The notes beneath the pieces are model-generated. The model saw only the letters and a program-made list of their open reading frames with translations. It made no database searches and was not told the origin of the DNA. From Sphingomonadaceae bacterium (GTDB lineage Bacteria > Pseudomonadota > Alphaproteobacteria > Sphingomonadales > Sphingomonadaceae), in the NCBI GenBank assembly GCA_947477055.1, contig CANJSX010000007.1:1-32789 (forward strand): DNA of 32,789 nucleotides, read 5' to 3'. The position numbers and the translations under genes were made by a program. Numbering within the stretch: the stretch's first letter is position 1; each line of letters opens with the position of its first letter. This document shows positions 1 to 12,300 of the stretch, in pieces.

Positions 1-507
1 ATGAATCTGACCCGTGATCGCCTGCATTCCATCGGTTGGGCCATGGTGCTCACCATCTGCTGCGCCCTGGTCCTCGCGCTGACCTTCCGGGTCAACGCGG
101 TGAAGAGCCAGGTGCGGCTGACCGAGCGGCAGATCGTCGCGCTCAAGCAGGACAAGCTGTTCCTCGAGACCGAGTTCGAAACCCGCGCCAACCAGCAGCA
201 GCTGCGCTCGCTCAACGATCTCGAGTTCGGCTATCAGGCACCGACCGCCGGCCAATATCTCGAAAACGAACGCCAGCTGGCTGCGCTGGGCAAGCCCCGC
301 GCGCCCGATGCCCCGGCGCCGATCCGCGTCGCCAGCGCCGTCGCCCGCGACGATGCCCAGCCCTTCATGGCGATGGTCTCGCCGCTCACCGGCCAGGCGA
401 TGGCAGCCGAGGCTCCGGCAAAGCTGGCGACCCGCAAGCCGATGACCGCCGCCAATCTGCGTGATCGGCTGAGCCGCTTCGATACCCGGGAGGCTGCCAA
501 CCAGTGA
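1..507 (+). CDS. ftsL: FtsL-like cell division protein (168 aa)
   Basis: Short protein with one N-terminal TM segment followed by a predicted coiled-coil; sits directly before ftsI in the dcw order. The FtsL call rests mainly on position and topology. The ATG is at base 1, so the upstream context is not visible. Confidence 0.75.
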   Translation: MNLTRDRLHSIGWAMVLTICCALVLALTFRVNAVKSQVRLTERQIVALKQDKLFLETEFETRANQQQLRSLNDLEFGYQAPTAGQYLENERQLAALGKPRAPDAPAPIRVASAVARDDAQPFMAMVSPLTGQAMAAEAPAKLATRKPMTAANLRDRLSRFDTREAANQ

Positions 508-2246
508 CCGCGCTTGCCGCCAGCTCCACCCTTTATCCTTCCGCCAAGATTTCCTCCGGGCGGGTCGAGCTGGTCAACATGCGCCAGCGGTCGCTGCTGC
601 TGGCAAAATGGCGCGTGCTGTGGGTGCTGGGTCTCTTTGCGCTGATCGCATTGATAGCACTGCTGCGCATCGCCATCCTCGGGCTGTTTCAGGACGCGCC
701 CGGCGCACGCTCGATGGCCGATGCACTGCTCCCGCCGCGCGGCGAGATCGTCGATCGCAACGGCGTGCCGCTGGCACGAGCCTTCCCGGCCTATTCACTG
801 TGGTTCAATCCCAAGGCGCTCGGCGATGGCCCGGCTCTGGTCAAGACCCCGCGCGAAGTGGCTGCCGAACTGGTGCGAATCTTCCCGGACGAGGATTTTG
901 GCAAGCTGGTAACCCGCCTCTCCTCGGGCCAACCCGGCTATCTGCGCCGCCGCATCCTGCCCGAGGATGCCAACAAGATTCACCTACTGGGCGAGCCGGC
1001 GCTGGAATTCCCGCGCGAGAACGAGCGATATTATCCGCAAGGCTCGATGGCTGCGCATATTCTCGGCTTCGTCGCCGCCGACGGGCACGGCCGGATCGGG
1101 ATGGAGCAGGTCTATGACCAGCGGCTCAACGATCCGGCGCGGCGCGGCGAACCGGCGGTGCTCTCGATCGACACCCGCGTGCAGGGCGCGCTGGAAGACG
1201 AGCTGTCCAAGGGCATGTCGGAATCGCTGGCCAAGGGTGCGGCGGGGATCGTGCTCGATGTCGATACCGGCGAGATCCTAGCGCTCGCCTCGCTGCCCTC
1301 ATTCAATCCCAACCTGATTGACCAGGCCGGCGCAGCCAACATCTTCAACCGGGTGACCAACCAGGTCTACGAGCTCGGCTCCACCTTCAAGCCGCTCACA
1401 ATCGCCGCCGCGATCGACGCCGGCACCGTGACCGATCTGGCGCGGCGCTATCAGTCGGACCGACCGATCGCGATCGGCGGCTTCCAGATCCACGACAGCC
1501 ACAGCTTCGGGGCCTCGCTCAATGTGCCCGAGGCGCTGATCCATTCCTCGAACATCGTTACCGCGCAGGTCGCGGACGAGCTGGGCGCGGCGCGGCTCAA
1601 TGCGGTAATGCGCTCGCTTGGCTTCAACGAGCGGCCCTATATCGAGCTTCCGGCCAAGGGCTTCCCGCTGTGGCCGCGCGGCGACTGGTCGCGGATCACC
1701 ACCATGACCGTCTCCTACGGGCACGGCATCGCCGTCACCCCGCTGCACCTCGCTTCGGCCTATGCCACCATGGTCAATGGCGGGATCTGGCGCCCGGCCA
1801 CACTGGAGAAGATCGAGCCCGGCAAGGCCCCCGCTGGCCGCCGCGTGTTCAAGGCCTCGACCAGTGCGCGCATGCGCCAGCTGCTGCGGATGATCGTGGA
1901 CCTCGGCACTGGCCGCAAGGCCAATGCCCCGGGCTACCGGGTCGGCGGCAAGACCGGCTCGGCTGAAAAGCCCGGCGTCGGCGGGTATCGCAAGAGCTCG
2001 CTGGTCGCCACTTTCGCCGCAGTTTTCCCGATGGACCGCCCGCGCTATGTGATCATCGCCATGCTCGATGAGCCGCAGGGCACAGCCGCCACCTCGGGCC
2101 AGCGGACTGCCGCCTGGAACACCGCACCGATCATCGCCCGCGTGGTGCCACGCATCGGCCCGCTGCTCGGGATCATGCCCGACGATACCCGCGGCATCGA
2201 CATTTCCGACCTCGCCCCGCTGGTCGGCAGTGGAGAGGGCGAATGA
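504..2246 (+). CDS. ftsI: Peptidoglycan D,D-transpeptidase FtsI (PBP3)
   Basis: Transpeptidase motifs STFK (ELGSTFKPLTIAAAID), SSN and KTG (GKTGSAEKP); N-terminal TM; GTG start in a GTGA overlap with ftsL. Confidence 0.95.
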   Translation: MTALAASSTLYPSAKISSGRVELVNMRQRSLLLAKWRVLWVLGLFALIALIALLRIAILGLFQDAPGARSMADALLPPRGEIVDRNGVPLARAFPAYSLWFNPKALGDGPALVKTPREVAAELVRIFPDEDFGKLVTRLSSGQPGYLRRRILPEDANKIHLLGEPALEFPRENERYYPQGSMAAHILGFVAADGHGRIGMEQVYDQRLNDPARRGEPAVLSIDTRVQGALEDELSKGMSESLAKGAAGIVLDVDTGEILALASLPSFNPNLIDQAGAANIFNRVTNQVYELGSTFKPLTIAAAIDAGTVTDLARRYQSDRPIAIGGFQIHDSHSFGASLNVPEALIHSSNIVTAQVADELGAARLNAVMRSLGFNERPYIELPAKGFPLWPRGDWSRITTMTVSYGHGIAVTPLHLASAYATMVNGGIWRPATLEKIEPGKAPAGRRVFKASTSARMRQLLRMIVDLGTGRKANAPGYRVGGKTGSAEKPGVGGYRKSSLVATFAAVFPMDRPRYVIIAMLDEPQGTAATSGQRTAAWNTAPIIARVVPRIGPLLGIMPDDTRGIDISDLAPLVGSGEGE

Positions 2247-3694
2247 AGCTGGGCACGCTGGCCGAGGCGGCGGGGATCGCGCTGGCTGAGGGTGGCGATG
2301 CAAACGTCACCGGCTTCGCAATCGACAACCGCAAGGTCGCGCCTGGCACGGTGTTCGGCGCCTTTCCCGGCACGCGCTTCAATGGCGAGGACTTCATTCC
2401 CGCCGCCGTCGCTGCCGGGGCGGTCGCCGTCGTCGCCCGGCCCGAAGCGAAGGCCGCCGGCGCAGTGCATGTGGCTGATGCCGAACCGCGCCGCGCGTTT
2501 GCCCGGCTGGCGGCGCGCTTCTTCACCCCGGCGCCCGAATGCATCGCCGCGGTGACCGGGACCAACGGCAAGACCTCGACTGTCGAGATGACGCGCCAGC
2601 TGTGGCGCATGGCCGGGATCCGCGCCGCCTCGATCGGCACGCTCGGCGTGACCACCAGCGACGAGAGCATCTCGACCGGGCTGACCACCCCCGATATCGT
2701 CACCTTCCTCGCCAACATGACCGGGCTGGCCCGCGAAGGCGTGAGCCATGTGGCCTATGAGGCCTCCAGCCACGGGTTGTCGCAATATCGCAACGAGGGG
2801 CTGGCGGTCCGCGCCGGGGCCTTCACCAATCTCAGTCGCGACCATCTCGATTACCACAAGGACATGGAGGACTATTTCGCCGCCAAGATGCGCCTGTTCG
2901 ATGAGGTGGTCTCGGACGGCGGCACGGCGGTGATCTGGGCTGACGACGAATGGTCGGGCCGGGCGTTCAGCCATGCGAAAAAGCGGGGGCTTGTGCTGTT
3001 GACGGTCGGCGAGGCGGGCGAGGGCATCCGCCTGATCTCGCGCACCCCGGGCCAGCTCGGTCAGCAGCTGGAGATCGAACATGCCGGCGCGCGGCGCAAG
3101 TTCAACCTGCCGCTGATCGGGGCCTATCAGGCGGCCAACGCGCTGGTCGCGGCGGGCCTCGTGATCGCCACCGGCGGCGATGTTGCACACACATTCGATG
3201 CGCTCGCCCGGCTTCAGCCGGTGCGCGGGCGGCTTGAGCGGGCGGCGATCAGCCGGGCCGGGGCGCCGGTCTATGTCGATTATGCCCATACTCCCGACGC
3301 GCTCGAAGCGGCGATTGCCGCGTTGCGCCCGCATGTGACCGGGCGGCTGATCGTGGTGTTCGGCGCCGGCGGTGATCGCGATCAGGGCAAGCGCCCGCAG
3401 ATGGGCCGGGTCGTTGCCGAGCAGGCCGACCTCGCCATCGTCACCGACGACAATCCGCGCGGCGAGGATCCGGCCGAGATCCGCGCGCAGGTGCTGGCCG
3501 GGACCGGCGGCAAGTCGCGCGAGATCGGTGATCGGCGCGCAGCCATCGCCGCAGCCATTTCAGAAGCCGGAGCGCACGATATCGTGCTCGTTGCCGGCAA
3601 GGGACACGAACAGGGCCAGATCGTCGGGCGGGGAGATGCCACGCGCATCCTGCCCTTCGATGATGTATCCATCTGCAGGGAGTGCGCCGCATGA
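2243..3694 (+). CDS. murE: UDP-N-acetylmuramoyl-tripeptide synthetase MurE
   Basis: Mur ligase P-loop TGTNGKTSTVEM; DNPR motif (TDDNPRGEDPAEI); ATGA overlap with ftsI. Confidence 0.95.
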   Translation: MKLGTLAEAAGIALAEGGDANVTGFAIDNRKVAPGTVFGAFPGTRFNGEDFIPAAVAAGAVAVVARPEAKAAGAVHVADAEPRRAFARLAARFFTPAPECIAAVTGTNGKTSTVEMTRQLWRMAGIRAASIGTLGVTTSDESISTGLTTPDIVTFLANMTGLAREGVSHVAYEASSHGLSQYRNEGLAVRAGAFTNLSRDHLDYHKDMEDYFAAKMRLFDEVVSDGGTAVIWADDEWSGRAFSHAKKRGLVLLTVGEAGEGIRLISRTPGQLGQQLEIEHAGARRKFNLPLIGAYQAANALVAAGLVIATGGDVAHTFDALARLQPVRGRLERAAISRAGAPVYVDYAHTPDALEAAIAALRPHVTGRLIVVFGAGGDRDQGKRPQMGRVVAEQADLAIVTDDNPRGEDPAEIRAQVLAGTGGKSREIGDRRAAIAAAISEAGAHDIVLVAGKGHEQGQIVGRGDATRILPFDDVSICRECAA

Positions 3695-5154
3695 TCATGA
3701 CCGCCCGTTCACCGATCATCGCCTGGCCGGCCGATCCATTGGACAGCCTGCCGCTGGCGCTGTGGGACGCAGCCTCGCTCGCCGCAGCGATGGGCGGCGT
3801 GGCGAGCGGCGATTTCCAGGTCTCCGGGATCGAGATCGACAGCCGCGATGTGATGGAGGGCGACCTGTTCTTCGCGCTCAAGGGCGAGGCCATGGACGGG
3901 CATCGGTTTGTCGATGCCGCCTTTACCAAAGGGGCAGCTGCAGCCGTGGTCGACCGCCCGGTCAGCGGTCCGCATATCTTGGTTAATGATACCTCAAGCG
4001 CACTTGAACTTCTTGCAAAAGCCGCGCGAAACCGCGGCGAAGCGAAGATTATCGGGGTCACCGGCTCGGTCGGCAAGACCGGGGTGAAGGAGGCGCTCTA
4101 TGCTGCGCTCGACCGTTCGAGCAAGGGCCAGGCGCACCGTTCGGTCAAGAGCTACAACAACCATGTCGGTGTTCCGCTCAGCCTGTCGCGGATGGCGGCG
4201 CGCAGCAAATTCGGCGTGTTCGAGATGGGCATGAACCATGCTGGGGAAATCACCGCGCTGACCGCGCAGGTGCGTCCGCATGTTGCGCTGATCACGACCA
4301 TTGCCCCGGCGCATATCGAGATGCTCGGCAGCGAGGAAGCCATTGCCGATGCCAAGGCGGAAATTTTCGGGGGGCTGGAGCCCGGCGGGGTCGCAATCAT
4401 ACCTGCAGATAGCCCCCACTATGCCCGGCTGAAGGAAGCCGCACAGCGTCACACAGGCGCGGTGGTCTCCTTCGGCCGGGCAGCCCACGCCGATGTCCGG
4501 TTGCTCGATACGGTGACCGCGCCGGGCGGCGGCTCGCTGGTCACGGTCGACATGGGCGACCGGCGGCTGTGCTACACCGTCGCTGCCCCGGGCGAACACT
4601 GGGTGATCAATTCTCTGGCGGTGATGGCCGCTGTCCGTGCGGTTGGGGGTGACCTCGGTGCGGCTGGGCTGGCGCTGGCCGAGATGCAAGGCCTCAAGGG
4701 CCGTGGCGCGCGCTTCGAAATTGCGGTGCGTGGCGGTCAGGCGCTGGTGATCGATGAAAGCTATAACGCCAATCCCGCCTCGATGCGCGCCACGCTGGCC
4801 CAGCTCGCGGCGACCACCGCCCGGCGGCGCTTCGCGGTGCTGGGGGCAATGAAGGAACTGGGCGACTTCGGCCCCGGGCTTCACGCGGCGCTGGCCGAGC
4901 CGCTGACGCAGGCAAACGTCGATTACGCCGTGCTGGTGGGCGATGAAATGGCCGCTCTGGCAGACGAACTGGGGAAATCGGGCGCCGCCGCGCTTGGCAA
5001 GCCCATATGCTTCGCCCATTGCCGGAGTCCGGAAGAGGCGCGCGAAGCGCTCGCTGCGTTCGGCCTTGCAGGCGGTGACGCCATACTGGTCAAGGGGTCG
5101 AATTCGGTGGGTCTCGGCAAGCTTGTCGCTGCTCTCGCCGGCAAGGAAGACTGA
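3691..5154 (+). CDS. murF: UDP-N-acetylmuramoyl-tripeptide--D-alanyl-D-alanine ligase MurF
   Basis: [14 protein letters not shown]-loop and [13 protein letters not shown] motif; ATG at 3691 gives an ATGA overlap with murE (the ORF track extends to a GTG at 3682). Confidence 0.93.
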   Translation: MIMTARSPIIAWPADPLDSLPLALWDAASLAAAMGGVASGDFQVSGIEIDSRDVMEGDLFFALKGEAMDGHRFVDAAFTKGAAAAVVDRPVSGPHILVNDTSSALELLAKAARNRGEAKIIGVTGSVGKTGVKEALYAALDRSSKGQAHRSVKSYNNHVGVPLSLSRMAARSKFGVFEMGMNHAGEITALTAQVRPHVALITTIAPAHIEMLGSEEAIADAKAEIFGGLEPGGVAIIPADSPHYARLKEAAQRHTGAVVSFGRAAHADVRLLDTVTAPGGGSLVTVDMGDRRLCYTVAAPGEHWVINSLAVMAAVRAVGGDLGAAGLALAEMQGLKGRGARFEIAVRGGQALVIDESYNANPASMRATLAQLAATTARRRFAVLGAMKELGDFGPGLHAALAEPLTQANVDYAVLVGDEMAALADELGKSGAAALGKPICFAHCRSPEEAREALAAFGLAGGDAILVKGSNSVGLGKLVAALAGKED

Positions 5155-6224
5155 TGCTCTATCTACTCGCCGATTGGTTCGATTTCCCGGGTCTGACCAA
5201 CCTGATCCGCTACCAGACTTTCCGCGCCGGCGCGGCGCTGATGACCGCGCTGATCATCGGCCTGATCATCGGCCCGCGCTTCATCAGCATGCTCCGCGTG
5301 CGCCAGGGCAAGGGCCAGCCGATCCGCGAGGACGGGCCGAAATCGCACCTTGCCAAGCGCGGCACGCCGACCATGGGCGGGCTGATGATCCTGATCTCGC
5401 TGGTCATTTCGATTCTGCTGTGGATGAACCTGGCCAATCCCTTCGTCTGGGCCTGCCTGGCCGTGACCTGCGGCTTCGGGGTGATCGGCTTCCTCGACGA
5501 TTACGACAAGATCACAAAGCGCAGCCACAAGGGCGTTTCGGCCCGGGCGCGGCTGCTGGCCGAGTTTGCCGTAGCCGGGATCGCTGCCTGGCTGATCGTC
5601 AGCCAGATCAATACCCATCTCTACATCCCCTTCCTGTCGGGCCGCTATATCCCGCTGGGGCCGTTCTATTACGTTTTCGCTGCGGCGGTGATCGTCGGGG
5701 CAGGCAATGCGGTGAACCTCACTGACGGGCTCGATGGCCTCGCCACCATGCCGGTGATCATTGCCGCCGGGACCTTCGCGATCATCGCCTATCTCGCCGG
5801 CCGCGTCGATTATGCCCATTACCTCGGCATTCCGCATGTGCCCCGCGCGGGCGAGCTGGCGATCCTCTGCGCCGGGATCATGGGCGCGGGCCTCGCCTTC
5901 CTGTGGTTCAACGCGCCGCCGGCGGCGGTGTTCATGGGCGATACCGGCAGCCTCGCGCTGGGCGGGGCACTGGGCGCGATCGCGGTTGCGGCGCATCACG
6001 AGATCGTGCTGGCAATCGTCGGCGGGCTGTTCGTGCTTGAGGCGGCTTCGGTGATCATCCAGGTCGCGGTGTTCAAACGCACCGGCAAGCGCGTTTTCCG
6101 CATGGCGCCGATCCACCATCACTTCGAACAGAAAGGCTGGGCCGAGCCGACCGTGGTGATCCGCTTCTGGATCGTCTCGATCATCCTCGCGCTGATCGGC
6201 TTATCCACGCTCAAGATCAGATGA
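5154..6224 (+). CDS. mraY: Phospho-N-acetylmuramoyl-pentapeptide transferase MraY
   Basis: Polytopic protein with [27 protein letters not shown] and APIHHHFE motifs. Confidence 0.97.
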   Translation: MLYLLADWFDFPGLTNLIRYQTFRAGAALMTALIIGLIIGPRFISMLRVRQGKGQPIREDGPKSHLAKRGTPTMGGLMILISLVISILLWMNLANPFVWACLAVTCGFGVIGFLDDYDKITKRSHKGVSARARLLAEFAVAGIAAWLIVSQINTHLYIPFLSGRYIPLGPFYYVFAAAVIVGAGNAVNLTDGLDGLATMPVIIAAGTFAIIAYLAGRVDYAHYLGIPHVPRAGELAILCAGIMGAGLAFLWFNAPPAAVFMGDTGSLALGGALGAIAVAAHHEIVLAIVGGLFVLEAASVIIQVAVFKRTGKRVFRMAPIHHHFEQKGWAEPTVVIRFWIVSIILALIGLSTLKIR

Positions 6225-7564
6225 TCGTCTCCCCCGCCTTCAAGAACAAGCGCTACGCCGTGCTCGGCCTGGCCCGCTCGGGCATGGCCACGGTCGAGGC
6301 GCTGCTTGCGAGCGGGGCGCATGTTACGGCCTGGGACGCACGGGAAGAGCCGGGCAACCTCCTGGCCGGGCGGGTCGAACTGGCCGATCCGCTGCTGATC
6401 GACCTCGCCGGGTTTGACGGGGTGATCGTTTCCCCCGGCGTGCCGATCAACCGCCATCCCATCGCCGAGGCAACCGCCGCCGTCGGCGTGCCGCTGATCG
6501 GCGATATCGAACTCTTCGCGCTGGCCCGGGAAAGCCTGCCTGCGCACCGCGTGGTCGGCATCACCGGCACCAATGGCAAGTCGACCACCACCGCGCTGGT
6601 CCACCACTTGCTGCAAAGCGCGGCGCTGCCGGCGCGGATGGGCGGGAACATCGGCCTGCCGATCATGGGGCAGAAGCCGCTGGCGGCGGGCGGGGTCTAT
6701 GTGCTCGAGCTGTCGAGCTACCAGATCGACCTGACCTTCAGCCTCGCCTGCGATGTCGCCGCTTTGCTCAACATCACCCCCGACCACCTCGACCGCTACG
6801 AGGGGTTCGAAGGCTATGCGGCCGCCAAAGGCCGGCTCTTCACGATGCAGCATGAAGACCAGCACGCGGTGTTCGGCATGGGCGATGGCGAGACCGATGC
6901 GATTGCCCGCACCGAGACCGCGCGGCGCCCGGCTGGTTTCGTCCACCGGGTCGATGGCAGCAATTTTATCGAACTGCAGCCGGACTGGCCCTCGCTGCAG
7001 GGGCCGCACAATCTCCAGAACGCTGCCGTGGCGGTGGCCATCGTCGAGGCGCTGGGGCTGACCGAGGCGCAGTGGCGCGCCGCCATGCCGAGTTTCCGTG
7101 GCTTGCCGCACCGGATGGAGCGGGTCGCGGAATGGAGCGGCGTGCTGTTCATCAACGACAGCAAGGCGACCAACCCGGCATCGGCCGCCCCGGCGCTGGC
7201 GGCGTTCCCGCCCCGGCCCGAAAAGCGCATCCACTGGATCGTCGGCGGGCTGCCCAAGGGCGACAACCTTGACGAATGCGCGCCCTGGTTCGGCAATATT
7301 GCCGCTGCCTATACTATCGGCGATGCCGGCCCGCGCTTTGCTGAAATCCTCGCCCCGCACATGCCGGTGCGGCGCAGCGAGATGATGTGCGAGGCGATCC
7401 GCGAGGCGATCGAAGCGGCGCATCCTGGCGATATCGTGATGCTCAGCCCGGCCTGCGCCAGCTTCGACCAGTTTCGCGACTACGAGGCGCGCGGCGACAA
7501 TTTCCGCCAGATCGTCGAGGCGCTCACCACGCCCGACGATTCTGGCTCCGAAGCCAGCAGCTAA
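6221..7564 (+). CDS. murD: UDP-N-acetylmuramoylalanine--D-glutamate ligase MurD
   Basis: [39 protein letters not shown] motifs; ATGA overlap with mraY. Confidence 0.96.
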   Translation: MIVSPAFKNKRYAVLGLARSGMATVEALLASGAHVTAWDAREEPGNLLAGRVELADPLLIDLAGFDGVIVSPGVPINRHPIAEATAAVGVPLIGDIELFALARESLPAHRVVGITGTNGKSTTTALVHHLLQSAALPARMGGNIGLPIMGQKPLAAGGVYVLELSSYQIDLTFSLACDVAALLNITPDHLDRYEGFEGYAAAKGRLFTMQHEDQHAVFGMGDGETDAIARTETARRPAGFVHRVDGSNFIELQPDWPSLQGPHNLQNAAVAVAIVEALGLTEAQWRAAMPSFRGLPHRMERVAEWSGVLFINDSKATNPASAAPALAAFPPRPEKRIHWIVGGLPKGDNLDECAPWFGNIAAAYTIGDAGPRFAEILAPHMPVRRSEMMCEAIREAIEAAHPGDIVMLSPACASFDQFRDYEARGDNFRQIVEALTTPDDSGSEASS

Positions 7565-8820
7565 TGGCCACCAACCCGCCCTTCGTTCCCGGCGCAACCC
7601 GCGGCATCAGCCTGGGCGAAAGCCCGCGCATGCGCCGCAGCCGCCGCAGCGAGCTGGCGATCTGGTGGCGCGAGATCGACCGGCTGCTGCTGCTGCTGGT
7701 GCTGGTGCTGATGGCGATCGGCACGCTGGCCGTCGCGGCATCCTCGCCCGCCAGCGCGCGCCGCCTGTCGACCTCGGCGGTCAAGCTCGACGATCTGCAC
7801 TTCTTCACCCTGCATCTGCGCTTCCAGCTGGTCGGCCTCGCCGCCATGTTCGGCGCTTCGCTGCTGTCCAAGGATATGGCCCGGCGGCTGGGCATCGTGC
7901 TCGGCTTTGCCATGCTGGTCGGGCTGATTCTGGTGCCGGTGATCGGGCATGAGGTGAACGGGGCCAAGCGCTGGCTCAACCTCGGCATGTCGCTTCAGCC
8001 GTCGGAGTTTCTCAAGCCGGCGTTTGCGATCGTCTTGGCCTGGATTCTCTCCTGGCGCGCGCGCGATCCCAAGCTTCCGGTGGTGGAGATCGCCAGCGGG
8101 CTGATGCTCGTGGTCGCCGCGCTGCTGATGGCCCAGCCCGATTTCGGCTCGGCCGTGCTGTTCGGCGGGGTGTGGTTCGTGTTGATTCTGCTTTCGGGCA
8201 TCTCGGTGAAGAAGATCTTTGCAGCCGGTGTCGGCGGCTTCGGGATGCTGATCGCGGCCTATCTGTTCTACGACAACGCCCGCCACCGCATCGACGCGTT
8301 CCTCGGCGGCGGCGGCGAGTTCGATCAGGTCGCGCTGGCAGAGCGGACGCTGCTGGCCGGCGGCTGGACCGGCAGCGGGCTGTGGCTTGGCACGCGCAAG
8401 CTCTCGCTGCCCGAGGCGCATACCGACTATATCTTCTCGGTGATCGGTGAGGAATTCGGACTGATCGTCTGCGCGATCATCGTCATGCTCTACCTCGCGC
8501 TGGTCGCCCGGGTGTTGCTGCGGCTGATGGAGGAGGAAGACCTTTTCACGACACTGGCCGCCACTGGCCTCACCGCGCAGCTCGGCGGGCAGGCCTTCAT
8601 CAACCTGCTGGTGAACCTGCAGCTCTTCCCCTCCAAGGGCATGACCCTGCCGCTGATCAGCTATGGCGGTTCCTCCACCATCGCGCTGTGCCTCGGCGTT
8701 GGCTTCCTGCTGGCGATCACAAGGCGCAATCCCTTTATCGAGCGTGAGGGCTTCACCCGGCGGGGCAGCCCCGCTCGCGGAAGCGGTCCGGTTAGAACAA
8801 GCAAGGGCCAAGCAAAATGA
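7564..8820 (+). CDS. ftsW: Lipid II polymerase / SEDS protein FtsW
   Basis: SEDS family signatures (GAKRWLNLG, QPSEFLKPAF, HTDYIFSVIGEEFG, LPLISYGGSS); ATG in TAATG overlap with murD. The upstream extension of the ORF (7387) is unlikely. Confidence 0.93.
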   Translation: MATNPPFVPGATRGISLGESPRMRRSRRSELAIWWREIDRLLLLLVLVLMAIGTLAVAASSPASARRLSTSAVKLDDLHFFTLHLRFQLVGLAAMFGASLLSKDMARRLGIVLGFAMLVGLILVPVIGHEVNGAKRWLNLGMSLQPSEFLKPAFAIVLAWILSWRARDPKLPVVEIASGLMLVVAALLMAQPDFGSAVLFGGVWFVLILLSGISVKKIFAAGVGGFGMLIAAYLFYDNARHRIDAFLGGGGEFDQVALAERTLLAGGWTGSGLWLGTRKLSLPEAHTDYIFSVIGEEFGLIVCAIIVMLYLALVARVLLRLMEEEDLFTTLAATGLTAQLGGQAFINLLVNLQLFPSKGMTLPLISYGGSSTIALCLGVGFLLAITRRNPFIEREGFTRRGSPARGSGPVRTSKGQAK

Positions 8821-9998
8821 GCCTGGTTTCCCGTCACTACGTCCTCGCTGCCGGCGGTACCGGCGGCCATCTGATCCCTGCCTTCGCGCTTGCCGCTGAG
8901 CTGGAGCGGCGCGGGCATCATGTGGCGCTGATCACCGATGAGCGCGGCGCAGCGATCCCCGGCAAGCCGGCCTCGCTGACCGCACATGTCCTCCCGGCGG
9001 GGCGCCTCGCCGGCAAGAACCCGCTCGGCTGGGTCAGGGGCGTGCGGGGCATCATGGAAGGCCGGCGCATGGCGTTGCGCCTGTTCGAGAGCTTCGAGCC
9101 AAGCTGCGTGGTCGGCTTCGGCGGCTATCCCGCGCTCCCGGCGTTGCTGGCCGCCACCTCGGCCAAGATCCCCAGCGTGATCCATGAGCAGAACGCGGTG
9201 CTGGGCCGGGTCAACCGCTTCCTTTCGAGCCGGGTCGATGCCATCGCCACTGCCTATACCGAGGTCGACCGGCTGGCCGAGAAGCACGAGCACAAGGTCC
9301 ATCTCGTCGGCAATCCGGTGCGCGAGGAAGTGCTCAAGCTGCGCGACCAGCCGTTCCCGGCGTTCACCGCCGACGGATTGCTCAGGGTGCTGGTCACCGG
9401 CGGCAGCCAGGGCGCGCGGGTGCTGTCCGAGGTCGTCCCCGATGGCCTCGCGATGCTGCCCCCGTCGCTCCGCACCCGCCTTCAGGTGACCCAGCAGTGC
9501 CGTGCCGAGGATATCGAGGCGGTCCGCGCCCGCTACGCCGGGCACGACATTCCCGCCGAGCTTGGCACCTATTTCGAGAACATGGCCGAGCGGCTGGCCG
9601 ACGCCCACCTGTTCATTGGCCGCGCCGGGGCCTCGACCATCGCCGAGCTGACTGCGGTCGGTCGTCCGGCGATCCTCGTGCCACTGCCGATCGCGACCGA
9701 CGATCATCAGGCCGCCAACGTCCGCGACATCACGGCGGCCGGCGGCGCCCGGGCGATCCGCCAGGCGAAATTCACTGCGGTCGAGCTGGCCAAGCAGGTC
9801 CAGGCCATCGCCCAGAACCCCGAGACGCTCGCCACCGCCGCCCATGCCGCCTGGAACTGCGGTTATCCGGGTGCGGCTAAGGACCTGGCGGACCTCGTCG
9901 AAAGCTTCGGCGGGGCACCGCTGATGGACGTGATCAGGATGGCCCGCTCGATGTCCGCGCAAAGCGGCGAAGCGCTGGCGCTGGGGGGCGGCAAGTGA
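8817..9998 (+). CDS. murG: UDP-GlcNAc:lipid I N-acetylglucosaminyltransferase MurG
   Basis: [17 protein letters not shown]-terminal motif, [36 protein letters not shown]. Confidence 0.96.
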   Translation: MSLVSRHYVLAAGGTGGHLIPAFALAAELERRGHHVALITDERGAAIPGKPASLTAHVLPAGRLAGKNPLGWVRGVRGIMEGRRMALRLFESFEPSCVVGFGGYPALPALLAATSAKIPSVIHEQNAVLGRVNRFLSSRVDAIATAYTEVDRLAEKHEHKVHLVGNPVREEVLKLRDQPFPAFTADGLLRVLVTGGSQGARVLSEVVPDGLAMLPPSLRTRLQVTQQCRAEDIEAVRARYAGHDIPAELGTYFENMAERLADAHLFIGRAGASTIAELTAVGRPAILVPLPIATDDHQAANVRDITAAGGARAIRQAKFTAVELAKQVQAIAQNPETLATAAHAAWNCGYPGAAKDLADLVESFGGAPLMDVIRMARSMSAQSGEALALGGGK

Positions 9999-11410
9999 AG
10001 GGAGTCGGCACCGATATCGGCACGATCCATTTCGTCGGCATCGGCGGGATCGGCATGTCGGGCATTGCCGAGGTGATGCACAACCTTGGCTATACGGTGC
10101 AGGGCAGCGACATCGCCGAGGGCTATGTCGTCGAAGGCCTGCGCCAGCGCGGGATCAAGGTGATGATCGGCCATGCCGCAGAGAACATCGGCGATGCCGC
10201 GGTGGTCGTCACCTCCACCGCGGTAAAGCGCGATAATCCCGAGGTTGTGGCCGCGCTGGAAGGCCGCATTCCCGTGGTCCGCCGGGCGGAAATGCTGGCC
10301 GAGCTGATGCGGCTCAAGCGCACGGTTGCCGTCGCCGGCACGCATGGCAAGACCACCACCACCTCGATGGTCGCCGCGCTGCTCGATGCCGGCGGGATCG
10401 ATCCGACAGTGATCAACGGCGGGATCATCAATTCCTACGGCTCCAACGCCCGGCTCGGCGCGAGCGAATGGATGGTGGTCGAGGCCGACGAGAGCGACGG
10501 CAGCTTCCTGCGGCTCGACGGCACCATCGCCGTCGTCACCAACATCGATCCAGAGCATCTCGACCATTATGGCAGCTTCGATGCGGTGAAGGACGCCTTC
10601 GTCGAGTTCATCGAGAACGTGCCGTTCTATGGCTGCGCGGTGCTGTGCATCGATCACCCGGAAGTGCAAGCGGTGATCCCCAAGGTCCGCGACCGGCGCG
10701 TGGTGACCTATGGTTTCTCGGCGCAGGCCGATGTGCGCGGCGAGAATGTCACGCCTTATCCCGGCGGCAATCGCTTCGATGTGACGATCCGCCAGCGCGA
10801 CGGGTCGCAACGCCGGATCGAGGGGATCGAACTGCCGATGCCCGGGCGCCACAATGTCCAGAACGCGCTCGCCGCAGTGGGCGTCGCGGTAGAAATGGGC
10901 TGCGCCGACGAGGTAATCCAGACCGGTTTCGCCAAGTTCACCGGGGTCAAACGCCGCTTCACTAAGGTCGGCGAGCTGGATGGAATCACAGTGATCGACG
11001 ATTACGGCCACCACCCCGTTGAAATCCGCGCCGTGCTCGCCGCAGCCCGCGAGGGGATCGGCGCCGGTCGGGTGATCGCCTTAGTCCAGCCGCACCGCTT
11101 CACGCGGCTGCGCGACCACATGGAAGACTTTCAGGGCGCCTTCAACGATGCCGACGTGGTCTATGTCGCGCCGGTCTATGCTGCCGGTGAGGCACCGATT
11201 GCCGGGGTCGATGCCGCCGCGCTGGTCAAGGGAATCAAGGCTCGCGGGCACCGTTCGGCGCACGAGATCGCCGGTGCGGACGCACTTTCCGCTGCTCTGG
11301 CCGATATCGCGCAGAGCGGCGACATGGTCGTCTGCCTCGGCGCAGGCGACATCACCAAATGGGCCGGCGGGCTGGCCGATGCGATCGGTTTGCTGCGGAG
11401 GGGCGGATGA
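9995..11410 (+). CDS. murC: UDP-N-acetylmuramate--L-alanine ligase MurC
   Basis: [39 protein letters not shown] motifs; GTG start in GTGA overlap. Confidence 0.96.
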   Translation: MKGVGTDIGTIHFVGIGGIGMSGIAEVMHNLGYTVQGSDIAEGYVVEGLRQRGIKVMIGHAAENIGDAAVVVTSTAVKRDNPEVVAALEGRIPVVRRAEMLAELMRLKRTVAVAGTHGKTTTTSMVAALLDAGGIDPTVINGGIINSYGSNARLGASEWMVVEADESDGSFLRLDGTIAVVTNIDPEHLDHYGSFDAVKDAFVEFIENVPFYGCAVLCIDHPEVQAVIPKVRDRRVVTYGFSAQADVRGENVTPYPGGNRFDVTIRQRDGSQRRIEGIELPMPGRHNVQNALAAVGVAVEMGCADEVIQTGFAKFTGVKRRFTKVGELDGITVIDDYGHHPVEIRAVLAAAREGIGAGRVIALVQPHRFTRLRDHMEDFQGAFNDADVVYVAPVYAAGEAPIAGVDAAALVKGIKARGHRSAHEIAGADALSAALADIAQSGDMVVCLGAGDITKWAGGLADAIGLLRRGG

Positions 11411-12300
11411 TGGCCGACACCCTCCCCAAAGTGGCGGGCAAGCTCACCCCCAATGCCCCGCTCGCCCCGCTGGTCTGGTTCAAGTCCGGCGGCGTGGCGG
11501 ACTGGCTGTTCGAGCCCAAGGACATCACCGATTTGCAGGGCTTCCTGCGCGAGCTCGATCCCGCAGTGCCGGTGATGGCGCTGGGGCTGGGGTCCAACCT
11601 GATCGTGCGCGATGGCGGGGTTCCCGGCGTGGTGGTGCGGCTGGGCAAGGCCTTTGCGGGAGTGAAGCCGGCTGGCGAGCTGACTCTCGACTGCGGCGGC
11701 GGTGCCAGTGGCATCCTCGTCTCCTCTTCCGCCCGCGACAACAGCATCGCGGGCCTCGAATTCCTGCGCTCGATCCCCGGCACGGTCGGCGGCTTCGTGC
11801 GGATGAACGGCGGCGCCTATGGCGGCGAGGTCAAGGAGATCCTGGTCGATTGCGACGTGGTGCTGCGCGACGGAACGCTGGTCACCCTGCCGGTCGCGGA
11901 CCTGCATTACACCTACCGCCATTCGGAACTGCCCGAGCAAGCGATCGTCGTCGCCGCGCGGTTCAAGGGCCGCCCCGGCGAGCCCGAGGCGATCCAGGCC
12001 GAAATGGACCGGATCTCCGCCAGCCGCGAAGCCAGCCAGCCGCTGCGCTCCAAGACCGGCGGATCGACCTTCAAGAACCCTCCGCGCCACAAGGCCTGGC
12101 AGCTGGTCGACGAGGCCGGGTGCCGGGGGCTGACGCTCGGCGGGGCGCAGGTGAGCGAGAAGCATACCAATTTCCTCATCAACACCGGCACGGCCACCAG
12201 CACCGAGATCGAGGAGCTGGGTGAGGACGTGCGCCAGCGAGTGAAGCAGCACTCGGGCGTCGAACTGGAGTGGGAGATCAAGAGGGTGGGTCGCAAGTGA
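11407..12300 (+). CDS. murB: UDP-N-acetylenolpyruvoylglucosamine reductase MurB
   Basis: FAD-binding motif [49 protein letters not shown]. Confidence 0.95.
   Translation: MMADTLPKVAGKLTPNAPLAPLVWFKSGGVADWLFEPKDITDLQGFLRELDPAVPVMALGLGSNLIVRDGGVPGVVVRLGKAFAGVKPAGELTLDCGGGASGILVSSSARDNSIAGLEFLRSIPGTVGGFVRMNGGAYGGEVKEILVDCDVVLRDGTLVTLPVADLHYTYRHSELPEQAIVVAARFKGRPGEPEAIQAEMDRISASREASQPLRSKTGGSTFKNPPRHKAWQLVDEAGCRGLTLGGAQVSEKHTNFLINTGTATSTEIEELGEDVRQRVKQHSGVELEWEIKRVGRK

Noticed and set aside
1299-2303. Long antisense ORF (334 aa) over ftsI; similar ones at 2045..3334(-), 3994..5019(-), 6119..7597(-), 7561..8811(-), 8661..9962(-), 9863..11014(-)
   Set aside because: High-GC codon-position artefacts opposite well-recognised conserved genes; translations are low-complexity (Arg/Gly/His-rich) with no recognisable domains.
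7387-7563. Upstream extension of the FtsW ORF inside murD
   Set aside because: The TAATG start at 7564 fits the overlap pattern of the cluster; the extension sequence is out-of-frame murD.
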